DNA of 64,000 bases, taken from assembly GCA_022575985.1 (NCBI GenBank), contig JAKSXM010000007.1:50808501-50872500 (forward strand), given 5' to 3'. This stretch comes from Anagrus nilaparvatae. Lineage: Eukaryota; Arthropoda; Insecta; Hymenoptera; Mymaridae. Shown piece by piece: positions 13,168-25,823 of this stretch. The position numbers and the translations under genes were made by a program. The notes beneath the pieces were generated by a model. That model was not told where the DNA came from. It searched no databases and worked only from the letters and a program-made list of their open reading frames with translations. Each line of letters starts with the position of its first letter. Within the stretch, counting starts at the first letter, position 1.

Positions 13168-13252
13168 GGGAGCAAGTCATAGCTCAGGGGTCAGGATTAA
13201 TGTTTTGCAAACACACAAACAAGAATTCAAATTAAGTTTGAATCCCGACTAA
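13168..13252 (+). repeat. tRNA-like (SINE-type) sequence with A and B boxes
   Basis: ATAGCTCAGGGGT at about 13179-13191 resembles a polymerase III A box. GTTTGAATCCC at 13236-13246 resembles a B box and T-loop. The spacing of about 57 nt is compatible with a tRNA-derived promoter. The 3' side of the D arm and a convincing acceptor stem are missing, so this is not a functional tRNA gene. It could be a tRNA-derived SINE fragment or a chance match. Confidence 0.3.
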
Positions 13253-16200
13253 ATTGTACATGAATAGTACATTATTAACCAAGGGGGCAAAAAAAGATTC
13301 GCCGAGATTTTTTTTGCTCAGAAGGATAAAATGCAATTTTTTTTGTAATGCAAATTTTTGTACAAAGTTAATGTTTGAACAAAGTAAACTTTGAACATGG
13401 AATATTTATAGGGAGAGGTACTGGGTGAAACTTAGAATCAAAAAAGAGATCAAATGTGTCTAATTTAAGGAAAAGGGGGTAAATGGGACTTAAAACTATG
13501 TTAATTTAAATAAAACTGTAAAAGTTTTTAGAAAATTTACTAAACATTCATTTTTGATTTCGGCACATTCAAAATACATTTTTTTCAGTGTACTTCTTTG
13601 TTAGCAGTTTATTTTTTTACATTTTCTAAGAATCCTAAGAATGGCTAATAGAATTTTAAATAGAACACAACAAAGAAATAAAAAAGTCCGTGCATTAAAT
13701 GCGTATTAAAAAAATAGTTTTTTAAAAAATAAAATATAAGAACGGAAATTATTCGGTCACCTGTACATTAAAAAAAAAGCAAGCAAAAATTAATAATAAG
13801 GCTCTAATGAAATATAATACATATTAATAATAAAGTAGAGAAAAAAAAAACATTTCAACTCTAAGCTCACTTAGTCTATTATAATTTAACAATAGAACCT
13901 AACAAAATTTTTAATTAGGTGTTAATAATCTAAATAGTAGATATATGAATATAATAAAAACTAGCAAAGTATATTAATTTAGATGTGTATATGAGTTATT
14001 CCAGTAAGATAGAGTAATTTTTATTTATTAACAGATTTTACACGCTAAAAATGTTTTCAAGTACCAAAAATCATATTTTAAAGTGATAATTTTCAAATTT
14101 TTGTTTAAAATCAATAATTTATACGCAGTGGCGCATACGAAGAGCAAATTGAATAATCAGTTGGTTTAACTATTATGGAATCTACCATATATTTGTATCA
14201 AATGAATATAAAAGTTTTTTTTTATTTTAAAGAACTAATAATTTCAAAAGATTCTATACATTAAATAGCCCTTTTTAATTCAACCTTTATACACTTACAA
14301 ATGATTTAAAGTGACATGAGTAGACATTTAAAAATAAAAATTGTAACGCCTATATTATAACATACAGTCGTACTAAATAAAAAAAAAAAATAATAAGAAA
14401 AGACAAAAAAACACCGGCTTAGAATATAATTAAACTATTATATTTTAATATTGTATTTAGTATACATTACAGAACTGTATATTTCTACAATAAAATGTGA
14501 AAAAGTTCACAGTGAACTGTATATTAGACCTCAGGTTATTTTGGTTTTATCAAATATATTAACATAAGTCATCTTGAGCATAGAAGGGTTCTGAAAATTA
14601 GCCTTTTCTGTCTAATGTTGCAAAATGATACAAAATATGGTGTTTGAAATCTCACATTTATTATAGTTAGATAAGATTTTCCGAAAGATTTTTGGATAAA
14701 AAAAGTATTATCTTCAGCATTACAAAAAATGTTAGCATGCAAAGTTTAATAATCCATGAGTTATAAGAATATTTTTTCAACAAATTTAAACTGTTTTTTG
14801 AAAATAAGATAATTTTAAAAAATCCAATCCTAGGAAGTTGAGTATCTTAAAAAACTACAAAAGGTAAAATAATCTGAGGTCCAATATACATGCAAGGTTC
14901 AATTACCAGTTTACTAGTACGGAAATTTCATTACCATAAAATAATATACATATATAGAATTCACTAATTTAAAATATATATAATAAAAAATTATATATTA
15001 AATTTAGCTTTCATCACACAAACAGCCCTTTTTTTCACGCGTATACCTGATTGACAGCTGACATAACCTAAAATTTATAACAGTGCACTTGATTTTCTTT
15101 GAATGTATTTCTTTTTTAAAAAATAAATACAAATATATATATATTTAGCTGTCAAACTTGCCACTATATGTTATTTAATGATTTCATGTCACATTATATA
15201 TATATATCTTTTTTTAAACATTGAAAAATTTTAAGATAAACAAAAGAAAAGTGGAATTTCCGGTTTTATTTAAAATTAAAAAAATTTTTTATATCCTGCT
15301 AGCTCTATTAGTAAAATAAATAACATGTACGCTATAAATATATATACCATAATTCATATATACAAAAATTAGTTCGAGAGGAGGATATTATGATCAAATC
15401 AGTCATATTACAAACGAGAGTGTGCGCGGAAACGATCTCTGGATTTTGCAAAAGTTAAAGAATCGATTTGTTATAGGTTGGTTTGCGCATAACTCGAGCT
15501 TTTAAACATATAAAAGCAAACTCCCACATGAAATATAGGAGCATTGATCATTTAAATAGCTTTTATAACAGAATTTCTATATTTCATTTATGAGCTTTCT
15601 TATGCGTAATTGTATTTTCAATATTTTGTATATATTAGCCTGGAACATTTATTTTTAAAGTTTTAAAAATATTCAAAAATCGAGTATTTTAATGTCAAAA
15701 TAAATAAAATTTGGTCTTATGGGAACTTTCAGAAGTACTTTTAGGATCTCAATTTCCCAGAAACTTCATTTTTACTTGAAAATAAATTAAAAGCTTATCT
15801 AAAATAGTAAATTTTTCTTACATTCACCTAAACATCAACGCATGCCAAAAACTTCCTACAATGATTAATGTCAATGAAATAACGAATTTATATTATTTTC
15901 TAATTAAATTTTACAAAACTTAGAAAATTTTCTTTACGTATATTATTTAAAATGAATTTTCTCTTGGGAAAAGTCATATTGCATCAATCATAATATAAAA
16001 TAGCACTACGTAACTCATCACGAAGATAACAAGGAAAAGAATAAAATTATAATTTCCATAAAATTATAACAAGAAAGTTATTTTTTATTTTTCAAAAATT
16101 GATTATAAGTAAATAATCATTTTTTTTTTGCAATGTAATGCGGAGGTGATTCTATTATTATTATAATTTTATTATGATAAACTATATTATAACGGAAACT

Positions 16201-16501
16201 TCGTGACAATTTGAAATATATATATATTTATACAATAATTTATATGCATATATATGTATCTAAAGGAAAAATTTTCCTAGTCATTGGATTAAACTACATG
16301 AAAAATATTTTTATTAAATTAATGTAATTTAAATATGAGAATTCAAATGTGTATATAATAATGAAAAGAGGGGGTGCAATCATTTTTCAATTAACGACAA
16401 AAAATTTATATAACTTGCATATTTTATTGATGATAAATATTTAATTTCTGTTCTAAAAGTGGCTAATTTAATTAATTATGATATTTTATTTTTTGTTTCA
16501 G
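13253..16501. other. AT-rich DNA, probable intron 5' of the terminal exons
   Basis: No coding segment is seen. The last bases form a pyrimidine-rich tract ending TTTGTTTCAG, a good splice acceptor for the exon at 16502, so the DNA immediately upstream is intron. How far it extends cannot be told. The block at about 15365-15540 is unusually rich in G+C and complex sequence compared with its surroundings. Confidence 0.5.
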
Positions 16502-17834
16502 ACAACAACACGGTGGTGGAAGTGGAAGTGGTCGCAGACAAATGAGCCCAGGGCCAATGAGTGATTCGGATGATTCAGATATTTCTTTAGGAGGTACATC
16601 ACCACCCTCTCCAAGTTCGACACCTCCACCTTCTTTGCACCAACAATCACCAGTTTCTTCACTAAATTCGATAGGTCCAATACGCACAGCTCCTTTAAAC
16701 TTTAGATATGATCCAATTTCACCATTTAATTTTGGACCAGCGACTGCTTTTAAGTTTCCATCAGCAGGTTTTAGATTTGGACCACATAGCCCTCAATATA
16801 ATCATCATAATTTACCTTCTGGAGGAATTTTTAGGCTTGCGGAGACTAGTCCCTTCCAAGCTGTGGGACCAAGAGACCTTGGATCAAGGTTAGTTTGATT
16901 TTTCAATTTTTTTTTTGTAAATTTATGTATAAAACATGCGCGCCAACCATAAAATTCGTGAAAATAACTTATAAAATTCGGTACATTTAATCTTGTCCCT
17001 TTTAGAGTCAAAAGTGTTATTGCGTTTAGTATTTTTGCCAGTTATAAAAGTAGAAAAAGAATTAAAATATTTTGTAAAATAATATTATGATTACATAAAA
17101 ATGCAATTCATTTTTCGCTTTCATAAAATTTTTTCCATTAGAACTCTACTTTTCTTTAGTTTTATGTGATTTACAAGCATTAAAAAAAAAAAAAAATTTC
17201 TGCTGCCACAACCAGAATTCCGTTAGCTGCACCTGAAAAAATTCTGGTTTCGGCAACTGGATTTTTATTTCAGTGTAGTTTTTATTATTGGCGCATACAC
17301 ACTTCGGTCGAAAAAAACATATTATAATGGGAGCAAAGTGAATTATAACTTTTTAGTGTTTTTAAAAATTTTTACCTAATACTCGTTTATATTTTGACAT
17401 TTAATAAAAAATAAAATTATGATCCATAAAAAATAGAATATTTATTGTTTATTTCTAGGTTATCAGAACCAGTAGGATTAACAGCATCACGTTTACATAC
17501 ACACGAGGCACTTTTGCATCATCCTCATCCACAACATCAACTTCCAGAAGGACTTTCAAGATTATCAGATACCTCAAGGCTATCTGATAATAGTTTATCG
17601 GAAGCACATAGTCCACCATTAGTAGCAACAAATCTTTCGGTTACGGGTGCACTTAGGGGAACCATACCAAGTCCTCATACACCTTCGTCAAGAGGTAGTC
17701 CACCTACAACAATAACAACTTCGGCTACTACAACAGTAACACCACAAAATCAAGGTATTATTAGGGTAACATCGACACCGCCATCGTCTAATCCTAAACC
17801 GTTACAAATTCATCGACCGTTTTCGCCAGCGTGA
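16502..17834 (+). CDS. C-terminal exons of a Ser/Thr-Pro-rich transcription-factor-like protein (partial)
   Basis: Two exons are seen: 16502-16888 and 17459-17834, ending in TGA. The acceptor TTTGTTTCAG, the donor AAG|GTTAGT, the acceptor TTTCTAG and the reading phase all agree across the 570-bp intron. Together they encode about 253 residues. The sequence starts with a Gln/His/Gly/Ser/Arg-rich stretch, then an acidic SDSDDSDISLGG patch, then many Ser-Pro or Thr-Pro sites (eight in the first exon). A cluster of FxF motifs follows: FNFG, FKFP at 16749-16760, and FRFG. The second exon is rich in His, Leu-Ser, Thr and Pro and ends KPLQIHRPFSPA. FxFP is a known ERK docking motif, found in ETS-family factors such as ELK1 and LIN-1; FxF variants occur in ERF. 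Combined with the proline-directed sites, an ETS repressor-like tail is possible, but no DNA-binding domain is visible and I do not recognise the gene. The N-terminal part must lie upstream. Existence of the gene is well supported; its identity is not. Confidence 0.8.
16889..17458 (+). other. Intron of the terminal-exon gene, with a small repeat
   Basis: The donor is GTTAGT and the acceptor is TTTCTAG. The segment 17199-17277 holds an inverted pair, CCAGAATTCCGTTAG against AAAATTCTGG, followed by CGGCAACTGG and ending in a TTTCAGTGTA tail. It looks like a small non-autonomous repeat inside the intron. Confidence 0.6.
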
Positions 17835-18309
17835 TGAAAATATTTTAGTAAAAATTTTATTGAGGATATTATAAATAGCATAAAGTCAGGTACTAATAAA
17901 TCTGACAAAAATTTTCTAAGGTGCTGTGAAAAAGACGATATTTAAACAATCGAAAAAGTTTTTTTAGAATTAATATTTATATATAAATAACAAATTTTTT
18001 AGTTACCGTTTAAAAAAATTTAATTAACAATTTTTAATTTTTTTTTTTTAAGAAATCACTGTAATTAGCACAATCTAAAAGATTTAAAAATTATGTTAGT
18101 GTTCATTGAGAGAGTAAAACAAATTTTTTTCATTGCTTATAGGTTAGTCTAAAAACTAATTGATAATAATTTTCTCGTGATAAACCGTTTTCAAGCATGA
18201 TAAAATAAAAAATTGAGAGTTTAGAATTAACGTGTTGATTTTAATTAAATTTAAAAAATATATTTTTGTGTATGATTATCTATAAAAAGCACGAAAATCA
18301 AAATAAATA
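17835..18309 (+). other. Probable 3' untranslated region
   Basis: This follows the TGA stop of the Ser/Thr-Pro-rich gene. AATAAA occurs at 17895-17900, about 60 nt after the stop, and again at 18302-18307. Either could be the polyadenylation signal. The true end cannot be fixed from the sequence because AATAAA is frequent by chance in this composition. Confidence 0.4.
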
Positions 18310-21300
18310 ATTTTTATTTTTATAATTTCTAAATAAAATTTTCCTATACCTTGTACGATGATAAAAATATGTTTTTTCTTAAAAATGTGATTTCCTATAT
18401 TTGTAAATATTGATAGCAATAATAACGTAGATTAATAAAAAATATTATTTTATTTTGCTTGGTAACATTTGCTGTAAATATTTAACAATTTTAAAAATAT
18501 ATGGCAGCATGCTTTTGTAAATTCTTTTTTGCAAATTTTTAGTGATTTTTAAGAAAATGAATTTTGATTTAAGAATAATTTTATTTTTTTTACAAAGTTT
18601 TACGAATTTTTTACACTTAATTTATTAATGGATTGCACAAAAAAGCACAAATTTATTAATCACTATTAATTTGTAAACAAGAGAAACACTTAATTGTTGT
18701 TTTAAATTTTGTTTTGCATATTAGGATGATCATTATTTTAAAAATTTGGCTGGATTTATTGATTTGAACTCCAAAAATGACCATAAATGATTTAAAATTT
18801 GCTTCAGATAATTACATATGAATTAATTTCAAATTATTTGCCTGTATTTCTTTAAATTATTTTTATTGCAATTTTTATTTTGCTGACGTTTCGAACTCGT
18901 TCGGTCCTCATTTAGATTATTATTTTTTGATTAACGATCTTATTTAGAAAAACACAAATTTTTAAAATAATGCTTAGATAATTATTTAAAATTTATAAAT
19001 ATTGTTGAAAAATAATGAATAATTCAACAAAAAAATTGCAATTTTAATTGATATTATATATATTAGTTAATTAAAATAAAAAATTAATGTATAATAAAAA
19101 GTTACTAAATATAAAAGAAAAAAACAAAAAAAATTACCTACATAAATATAGAGATTAAATTTGCAATACGATATTTACATGTTGTATTACGTCAAAAAAA
19201 AATGTATAGTAAAATTATTTAATATTTAAACGCACAATCACATCTATTTATTAAAATAGGTATAGCAACTTTAATAAGTCTAGGGAGTAAAATATTGAAA
19301 TTTCAAAAGATGCATTGGTAATAGTAAAAAAATTTTCGTTGAGAATGAATTGACTTGTACATATAGGTGTTTGTAGAGGTGAGAAAAATATACTGTATTT
19401 TTCAATACTTTTGTGACTGACCCAGTGATAGATTTACAGCGAAAAATTAGCTTGAATATTAAAGTTAAGTATATTTTTTAATATAATTTTTAAGAAAATT
19501 TTCTAATCAAAGTAAAGGAGCAGGTAATAAAGACTTTTTTGGCCCCAAAAAAATTTCAAAAATTAGTTGGTACAAAAAAAAAATTGGAAAATGAAGGTAG
19601 ACCTCCCAATTAACAAAGCTGAAATATTCAAAATACTGGGAAAAATTATTTAGTAATTTGGAGATTAACTAAAATCACTTTTTTTGGGTGCATTAACAAA
19701 ATAATTTCAAAAATTGACTTATTTTGGTCTATTTAAGGATTTCCAAAACCATTTTTCATAGAATAGGTTTAGTGAATTTTTAAACATAAAGTATTTCGAG
19801 TTGATCACGTAATATTGAGGCTTTATAGCAAAGCCTGAACTTTTAATTGAACTTTTTTAGTAAATAGAGAACTCTCTTAACGAAAGCACACCAACTGCAA
19901 AGCTTGTTGTTGTTTAAAAAAAAAAAGCATCAAATAACCAGTCCAAAATAATTTACAACTTGTATATATTTTCAAAGAAAAGTTTTAGCCACCTTTAGAT
20001 TTCTGAAAAAATTTTTCAAGTATTTCAAATGTTTCAATGTTCATTTTTCAACTGGTTTTTGCATACTAAACTCTTTAACATAACGGGGCCGAATATTGAC
20101 TAGCTTTAACCTGTTCCTTTGTATCCCCAGTTTGTATACCAAAATTTAGGTCTCGAGTGTAGAAACTAAACGAGTATTACTTGCATTCATTTATTTTTTC
20201 AAAAGAAAATGACTAAAAATGCTTAAAATTGGTATACTTAGTAAAAATTTTCTTTGTTAGTCTAAAAATCAGAAAATCAAAAAAGTTCAAAATCCTCTTC
20301 TAACCTGAATATTTAATCAAAAGTATTGAAAAAGCACCACCTAATAAACATTACCTGTTTCTATGAAGGTAATAATTTAAAAAAAAATATATCGACACAA
20401 TTTAAAGAAAAAAAAGTAATTTTATTTTTAATTAACTCTGAAATAAAAAAAAAAAATTACTAATAGTACACTTAAAATATATAAAACGCTTTTTGCTGTA
20501 AAAACTGCTATTCCTTACATTTAAAGAAAAATAAAAAAATTAATAAAATTGACTAACTTCTTTCTCGTTTGTAGCATAAAAAAAATTAATATAAATCTAA
20601 AATTGGAATTATTGAGCCAGTACATATAAAATAAATAATAATTACGTCAGGAATTACTCTATGAGTAATACGACTTATAAATATTTAAAAAAAATATATT
20701 TATAAAGTGTCAAATGGTTAATTTTTTTCTGTAGATATTATATATAAAAAATAATTATTAGAAAAAAAATATTATTTTTTTTTTTTTAGTTTTTAAAAAA
20801 TTTTTATAAATTTGAACATATATAAATAAATATATATATAAATATAAATATAGTAAATGAAAAGTGTGTATTTGTCTATGGGAATGTCTGACCAAAATTG
20901 ACTTTCGTGTCTTTTGGCTCTGATATTCTACAATTAATGCATTTTTTTAAATATAAAATGGTGCTAAATTAAATAATAAAATTTTTTTGGCCAGTCGGAA
21001 TAATTATAAAATTATAAACCAATTAAATACAAAAAATGCACTTAATTTTAAAAATTCGAGCCCAAATCAAAAACCAAAATTTCAAAAAACCTCATGTTTT
21101 AGTCAGATCTTCCCATATACAAAATATACAAAATATATATAATTATAAATATTTATACATAGCAATGATTAAAATATAAGTGAACGACAAAAGAATGAGG
21201 AATCGATATCCTAAATGGAATTATAAATATTATAAATACGTGAAAATTATTATATATTTATTAATACCTATTATCATTATTATTATTATTACTAATACAA

Positions 21301-22419
21301 TTATTATTATTGTCATTATTAAAATTGATTATATTATATATATATGAATAAAAATGAATAATATTTTTATTTGCGCCTGTAAATAAATCTACGCGAAAAA
21401 TATATTAACAGATTACTATAAAAAAATAAATATTGTCTTTTATTTTATTTTTCCTTCCATTTTTTTTTTTCAATATTTAGTACCAAAAAATTTATAATGG
21501 TATTATCATTGATATTATAATGCGGAAATAACGTGTATGTATTTTATGGACTCGACAGCTCGTAAAATTTACTGCATTAAATTTATATATATATGTGTAA
21601 GGGGTAAAAAAGATATAAATATATATATATATATATTTTGAGTATATAAATAGAGGTAGGGGGGCCGGAAAGGTCATTATCTATGTATAAGTGTATGTAT
21701 AAATAGTGACAAGAAGGTTATTGCGTGGGCGGGTATCGTTGACAAAATCTACCAATCAGAATACATTTTTTATCGTAAACGATCCTATAGGTTAAAATAT
21801 TATATTGCTTTTGAGGGACATGATAATAATGTAAATTATAAATGATATACTCTCGCTATATATTTATTATTTTTATTCTGCACATTTTTTAAATTGTAAT
21901 TTTTTATTCAGTACATTTAAGAAGGGAAAAAGCCGATTAAAATTATTTAAAATTATAATTTGGGGATTTAATACAATTATTTTTTAAAATCCTTTTCTGC
22001 TTATACGTACAAATATTATCTTTTTATTCCATTATTAATAATTCGCACTACTTTTTCGTTAGTTCTAATGCTGATTTTATTTTAAAATGCTTAAAAAAAG
22101 ATTTTTTGAGCTTTTTCGTTATTTTACTGTATTTATAAGCCGTTGGTATAAACAGCTAACCATAAATAATTTTATTTCGCTTTTTTGTTTCTATTATTCA
22201 TTTTTGTTTTTCTCACTGTTTCAATAGACGAGATACCCGTTGATTTTATAATTGGACTGCATAGCAGCAGTTATATCCGTTAGCGAAGCAGACGCGTCTA
22301 TTTTTTCTCTGTGTAAGCACAATTCGTTTTTTGTTAGCGTATATATGAATAAATCTAAAAAATTGCTACTTTTTTTAGAATATGTGAACTTGTAAGAAAT
22401 TTTATTTATTTTCCGTCGT
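18310..22419. other. AT-rich non-coding DNA
   Basis: No gene is supported. An (AT)n run lies at 21619-21636. Around 18883-18915 a segment with GACGTTTCGAACTCGTTCGG is more complex than its surroundings and may be an old repeat remnant. A compositionally balanced segment at about 22220-22330 (TTAGCGAAGC, GACGCGTC) lies just outside the transposon boundary. Confidence 0.5.
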
Positions 22420-22676
22420 CCCGCGTAATTTTATATTATGCCGGCCATATATGGGAAATACATTTTCCCATATATCGGGAAATATATAGCCCATATATGG
22501 GAAAGTGAATTTCCCATATATCGCCAGAGATCATTTCCCATATGTGCGTAATATATGGTCCTTATATAGAAAAGGCCTAAAATAAAAATTTAGATTTTAT
22601 TCTATATTTTTATTTTTTTTTTTAATTTCAGAATTAAAATAAGAGTAAAAGGATTAAAACGCAATAAAACAATTCA
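22420..22676 (+). repeat. Left terminal inverted repeat with subterminal palindromes
   Basis: Several copies of a CCCATATATGGG-type motif, many as TTTCCCATATATCG or CATATATGGGAAA, lie in both orientations between about 22445 and 22545. Such clustered subterminal motifs are the usual binding sites of CACTA accessory or transposase proteins. Here they form potential long hairpins. Differences from the right arm include one near 22555 (TCCTTATATAG here, TCCTCATATAG there) and one near 22661. Confidence 0.92.
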
Positions 22677-22770
22677 TTTTTTAAATATTTTTTATTTAGA
22701 AAAAATAAAAATTTTCACAAAATAAGTTTTAGTAAAATTTTAATAATTTTTATACGTATCTTATACTTAT

Positions 22771-25700
22771 TCATTCCTTTTCTTGATTTATTGGTTCAAT
22801 TATATAAGGTAAACTTTTATCATTAATAAAAATATAGAAACAAACAGATTTTAATTTATTTACATGTATGTTAACAATCTCACTTTCGCCAACGATTTGT
22901 CGTACATTTTTTAAATATTCGAATCGTCTACAGGTTACAAATTGTTGAATAGATGCATAGTATGCAGCGATACAATCACATTTCTTGTGTTTACAATCAG
23001 TAACTTTGAAAAAATTCTTGATGTACCCAAAACATATTCTGTTGTCTCTTTCATATGAAACATAGGAGGAATCCCTTAATTTATTTTTAGCATAAGAATT
23101 AGTTGTATATATGAATTTATTAAAATAAACTTTATTAAAATACCAAATATTTGGATTATTTAAGTTTAGAGTAATATCAGGTACTTGCATTTGGTATTTT
23201 TTTATAGCTCCTATAACACTCAGATTTTTATCAATAGTTTTTAATGATAGCTTCTTTTTTGGTGTTAAAAGAGAGTTAACAAATAAAGAAATGTCATCAT
23301 TTTTGTTACTTAATTTTTCTTTCAAAATTGAAATTTTTAAGTATGAAGATACATTAGATGTAATTTGAAGTTCTGCATTTTTACTACCATGAACTAAATA
23401 TTTTAATTTTCCATTACAATCTTCTAAAGGAGCACATGATGTAGTCCACAAAGGTCCTATTCTTTTTACGATTTCTGCTAAATGCAGCAAGCAGTGTAAG
23501 TTACAAGTCATATGACTCTTTCCATACAAATTTTCAAATTCTTCAACAAATTTATGCAACAATCGATTTGCTTGGACGCGTTCTCGTTCAGTTACAACTT
23601 TTTGGTTTAAAAGAGTTAACCCGGATACAAAAAGTTGTAGGTGATTGTAATAAGTTTCTGGCAGTATACCTTCTAATATTGGTAAAGCATAATATAAAAT
23701 TAAATCTTTTAATTCTGAAGCTTTAAAATGTCCCAAATGATCTTCAATTGATCGAGGTGTTCGTTGGGTAAATTTTGGTGGCCTTAGAGATTTTAACCTC
23801 TTATCGACTAGTTTTAAATACTTTCTGATGCTAAAATTTTCTTTTGAAAATGCTTGGTCAAACCATAGACTAAATAATTGCTTAGTCACACCTAAATATC
23901 CACAATGCATTATATCAATAGATGCGGAGGTGATATAATTATGAACAATATTATCTAATACACTATATCCTTTAACTCCAAAAATTTTTTTATCTTCCTT
24001 GTAGGCTCTTTTAGCATTCTTGAGCGTTTTGGAATCTGTTCGTAACGTCAATCTTCTTTTGTAAGGATATACTCTCAAATTTCGGCTTATTAAATCACCT
24101 TCTAAATCACATACAGGGCATCCACATTCACCGTTATGTTGATTAATATTCAAGAAAATAGCTTTTGCAGGTATATCAGCTGTTCCACACATTATTATTC
24201 CCTTAAGAATCATCATTGATTTATCATACATTTCAATTTCTATTCCTTCATAAACTTTTAAAATTGATTCCTGAATTGGGTACAAAAATAAATTTACTTC
24301 CGGTTTTTCATTCCCAAACCATAATCCTATAAGTATGATATTTTCCATTTTGAATCTTTCTTCATAGGGAAGCTCATTTATAATTAAGAAAAATGGCCAC
24401 AAAGAATAATTTGATGAGTGATAAATTTTTAGCCCATCTGAATACCAGGTAAAGGATATAGAATTTTTTTGAGATAAAAATGATCCTTTTTTTGCTAAAT
24501 CTTGATATAAAACGCCATCATATAAATCTTTAAAAATGTTTACTTCAGATGATTTTTTTTCAGATTGCAAATTTAATTTTTCTATAAATCCTTGTCGACT
24601 AAATATAAGTTGGAGCTGAGAAACCAAATCAATTTCAATAAAATAATTTTTTTTCTCAATCTCGCAGTCACACTGAGAGCTTTCTGTTATTAAATTGTAG
24701 CATTTTGGACAATAAAAATGTTTTTTTATTGGAGCTTTATATAGGGCATATTTTTGTTTTAGCGTTTGTGCTGACTTGATACATTTGTTACCCTTCTTTG
24801 AAATTTTATGAAAAAACATCATCCAGTCATTAACACATGAATCACTCATTTTATGACGCAGTTTTAAAGCCATTATTCCTAAACAATACTCTGAGATGGT
24901 CGCTTGAGCTTCAGGATATATTAGTTCATTGTCATTATCAATTTTTTCTTCAACCATGTCTTCCGAATCATCAATATCAGAATCAGAATCACAATATTCT
25001 TCATAATCTGATAAAAAGAAAGATTCGTCTGTATATTTACTCGACTCTTCATTAAAAATTACATCATTTTTTGAAATAAATTCTAAATGATCTAAAAAAG
25101 TCAAATAAGTTGCGGTTATTATAAGAAATTTAAAAAAGAATCAAAAAACGATACCTTCTTCGACTTCCAAATTCATTCCGTTATTTGTATTAGAATTTAT
25201 CTCACGGTTATTCTTCATCTCATTGCGTTCATTTATCTCCTAAAAAAAATGAAGAGGTTATTTGATTTTTTTTCATGGTCCGCACAATTTTACTTAAAAG
25301 CAAAGTTGTGTGACTCGTACTATTCTCCATACTATTAACACGTAAATACTATTTTTAAATATTTCGAGTATAGAATTATATTTTACGTTTTATTAGTATG
25401 GGGACCAGTCGGAGTCTCCTAAATCTGATTAAAAGTTTTTAAAAATAATGTTTAAATTGTAGTATATTAAGTATCAAGGGCGTAAAAGTTTTAGTACTAG
25501 CATGAGCACTAGCACGAGTGCTTAGCGAAGCCAGGCACGAGTGATATGTGTTCAAGCTATTGTCGTAAGTATTTCGCCCATCGTGATAACGATATTTTTT
25601 GCCCTCATAGGCGTTGAACGAGTGCAGACAAATCTTTACGCACGAGTTTTACACCTGAGAGGGCAAAAAATTTTTTTAAAGGCATAATACAGATTTTTAT

Positions 25701-25823
25701 TTAAAAACTTACGTCAATAATCTTTTTTTGTTCAAAAAATTTTTTTGCTTCTTCAGCTTGTCGTTTTACTCGAGGTTGATAGCTAGGAGCATAGTCTTTA
25801 AAATGCAATGGTCTTTTCGACAT
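22771..25823 (-). CDS. CACTA/EnSpm (TNP2-like) transposase, three exons, 838 aa
   Basis: Exons in coding order are 25823-25713, 25239-25155 and 25091-22771. The donors are GAC|GTAAGT and GAAG|GTATCG; the acceptors are TTTTTTTTAG and TTTTTTAG; phases agree. The first exon supplies the start MSKRPLHFKDYAPSYQPRVK and a Lys-rich helix. Using the ATG inside the third exon's frame would give only 777 aa and would read 13 nt of the intron. After an acidic Asp/Glu/Ser stretch comes a CxxC..CxC zinc cluster (about residues 193-208). The DDE-type core follows: YSDG at about 283-285, a WP-x10-ELP-x11-LWFGNEKP block matching the TNP2 signature, GTADIPAKA with its Asp at about 371, a CGCPVC pair at about 389-392, and IDIMH further on. 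The Asp residues are probable catalytic metal ligands. It cuts and joins the element ends in the nucleus. No stop or frameshift is seen, so it may be active. Confidence 0.92.
25595..25670. repeat. Short palindrome in transposase intron 1
   Basis: TTTTTTGCCCTCATAGGCGT on the left pairs with ACACCTGAGAGGGCAAAAAA on the right around a loop containing ACGAGTGCAGAC. Just upstream (about 25498-25545) is a run of GCACTAGCACGAGTGC-like motifs. This is markedly more G+C-rich than the surrounding intron. It may be a nested MITE or a regulatory element; which cannot be told. Confidence 0.5.
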
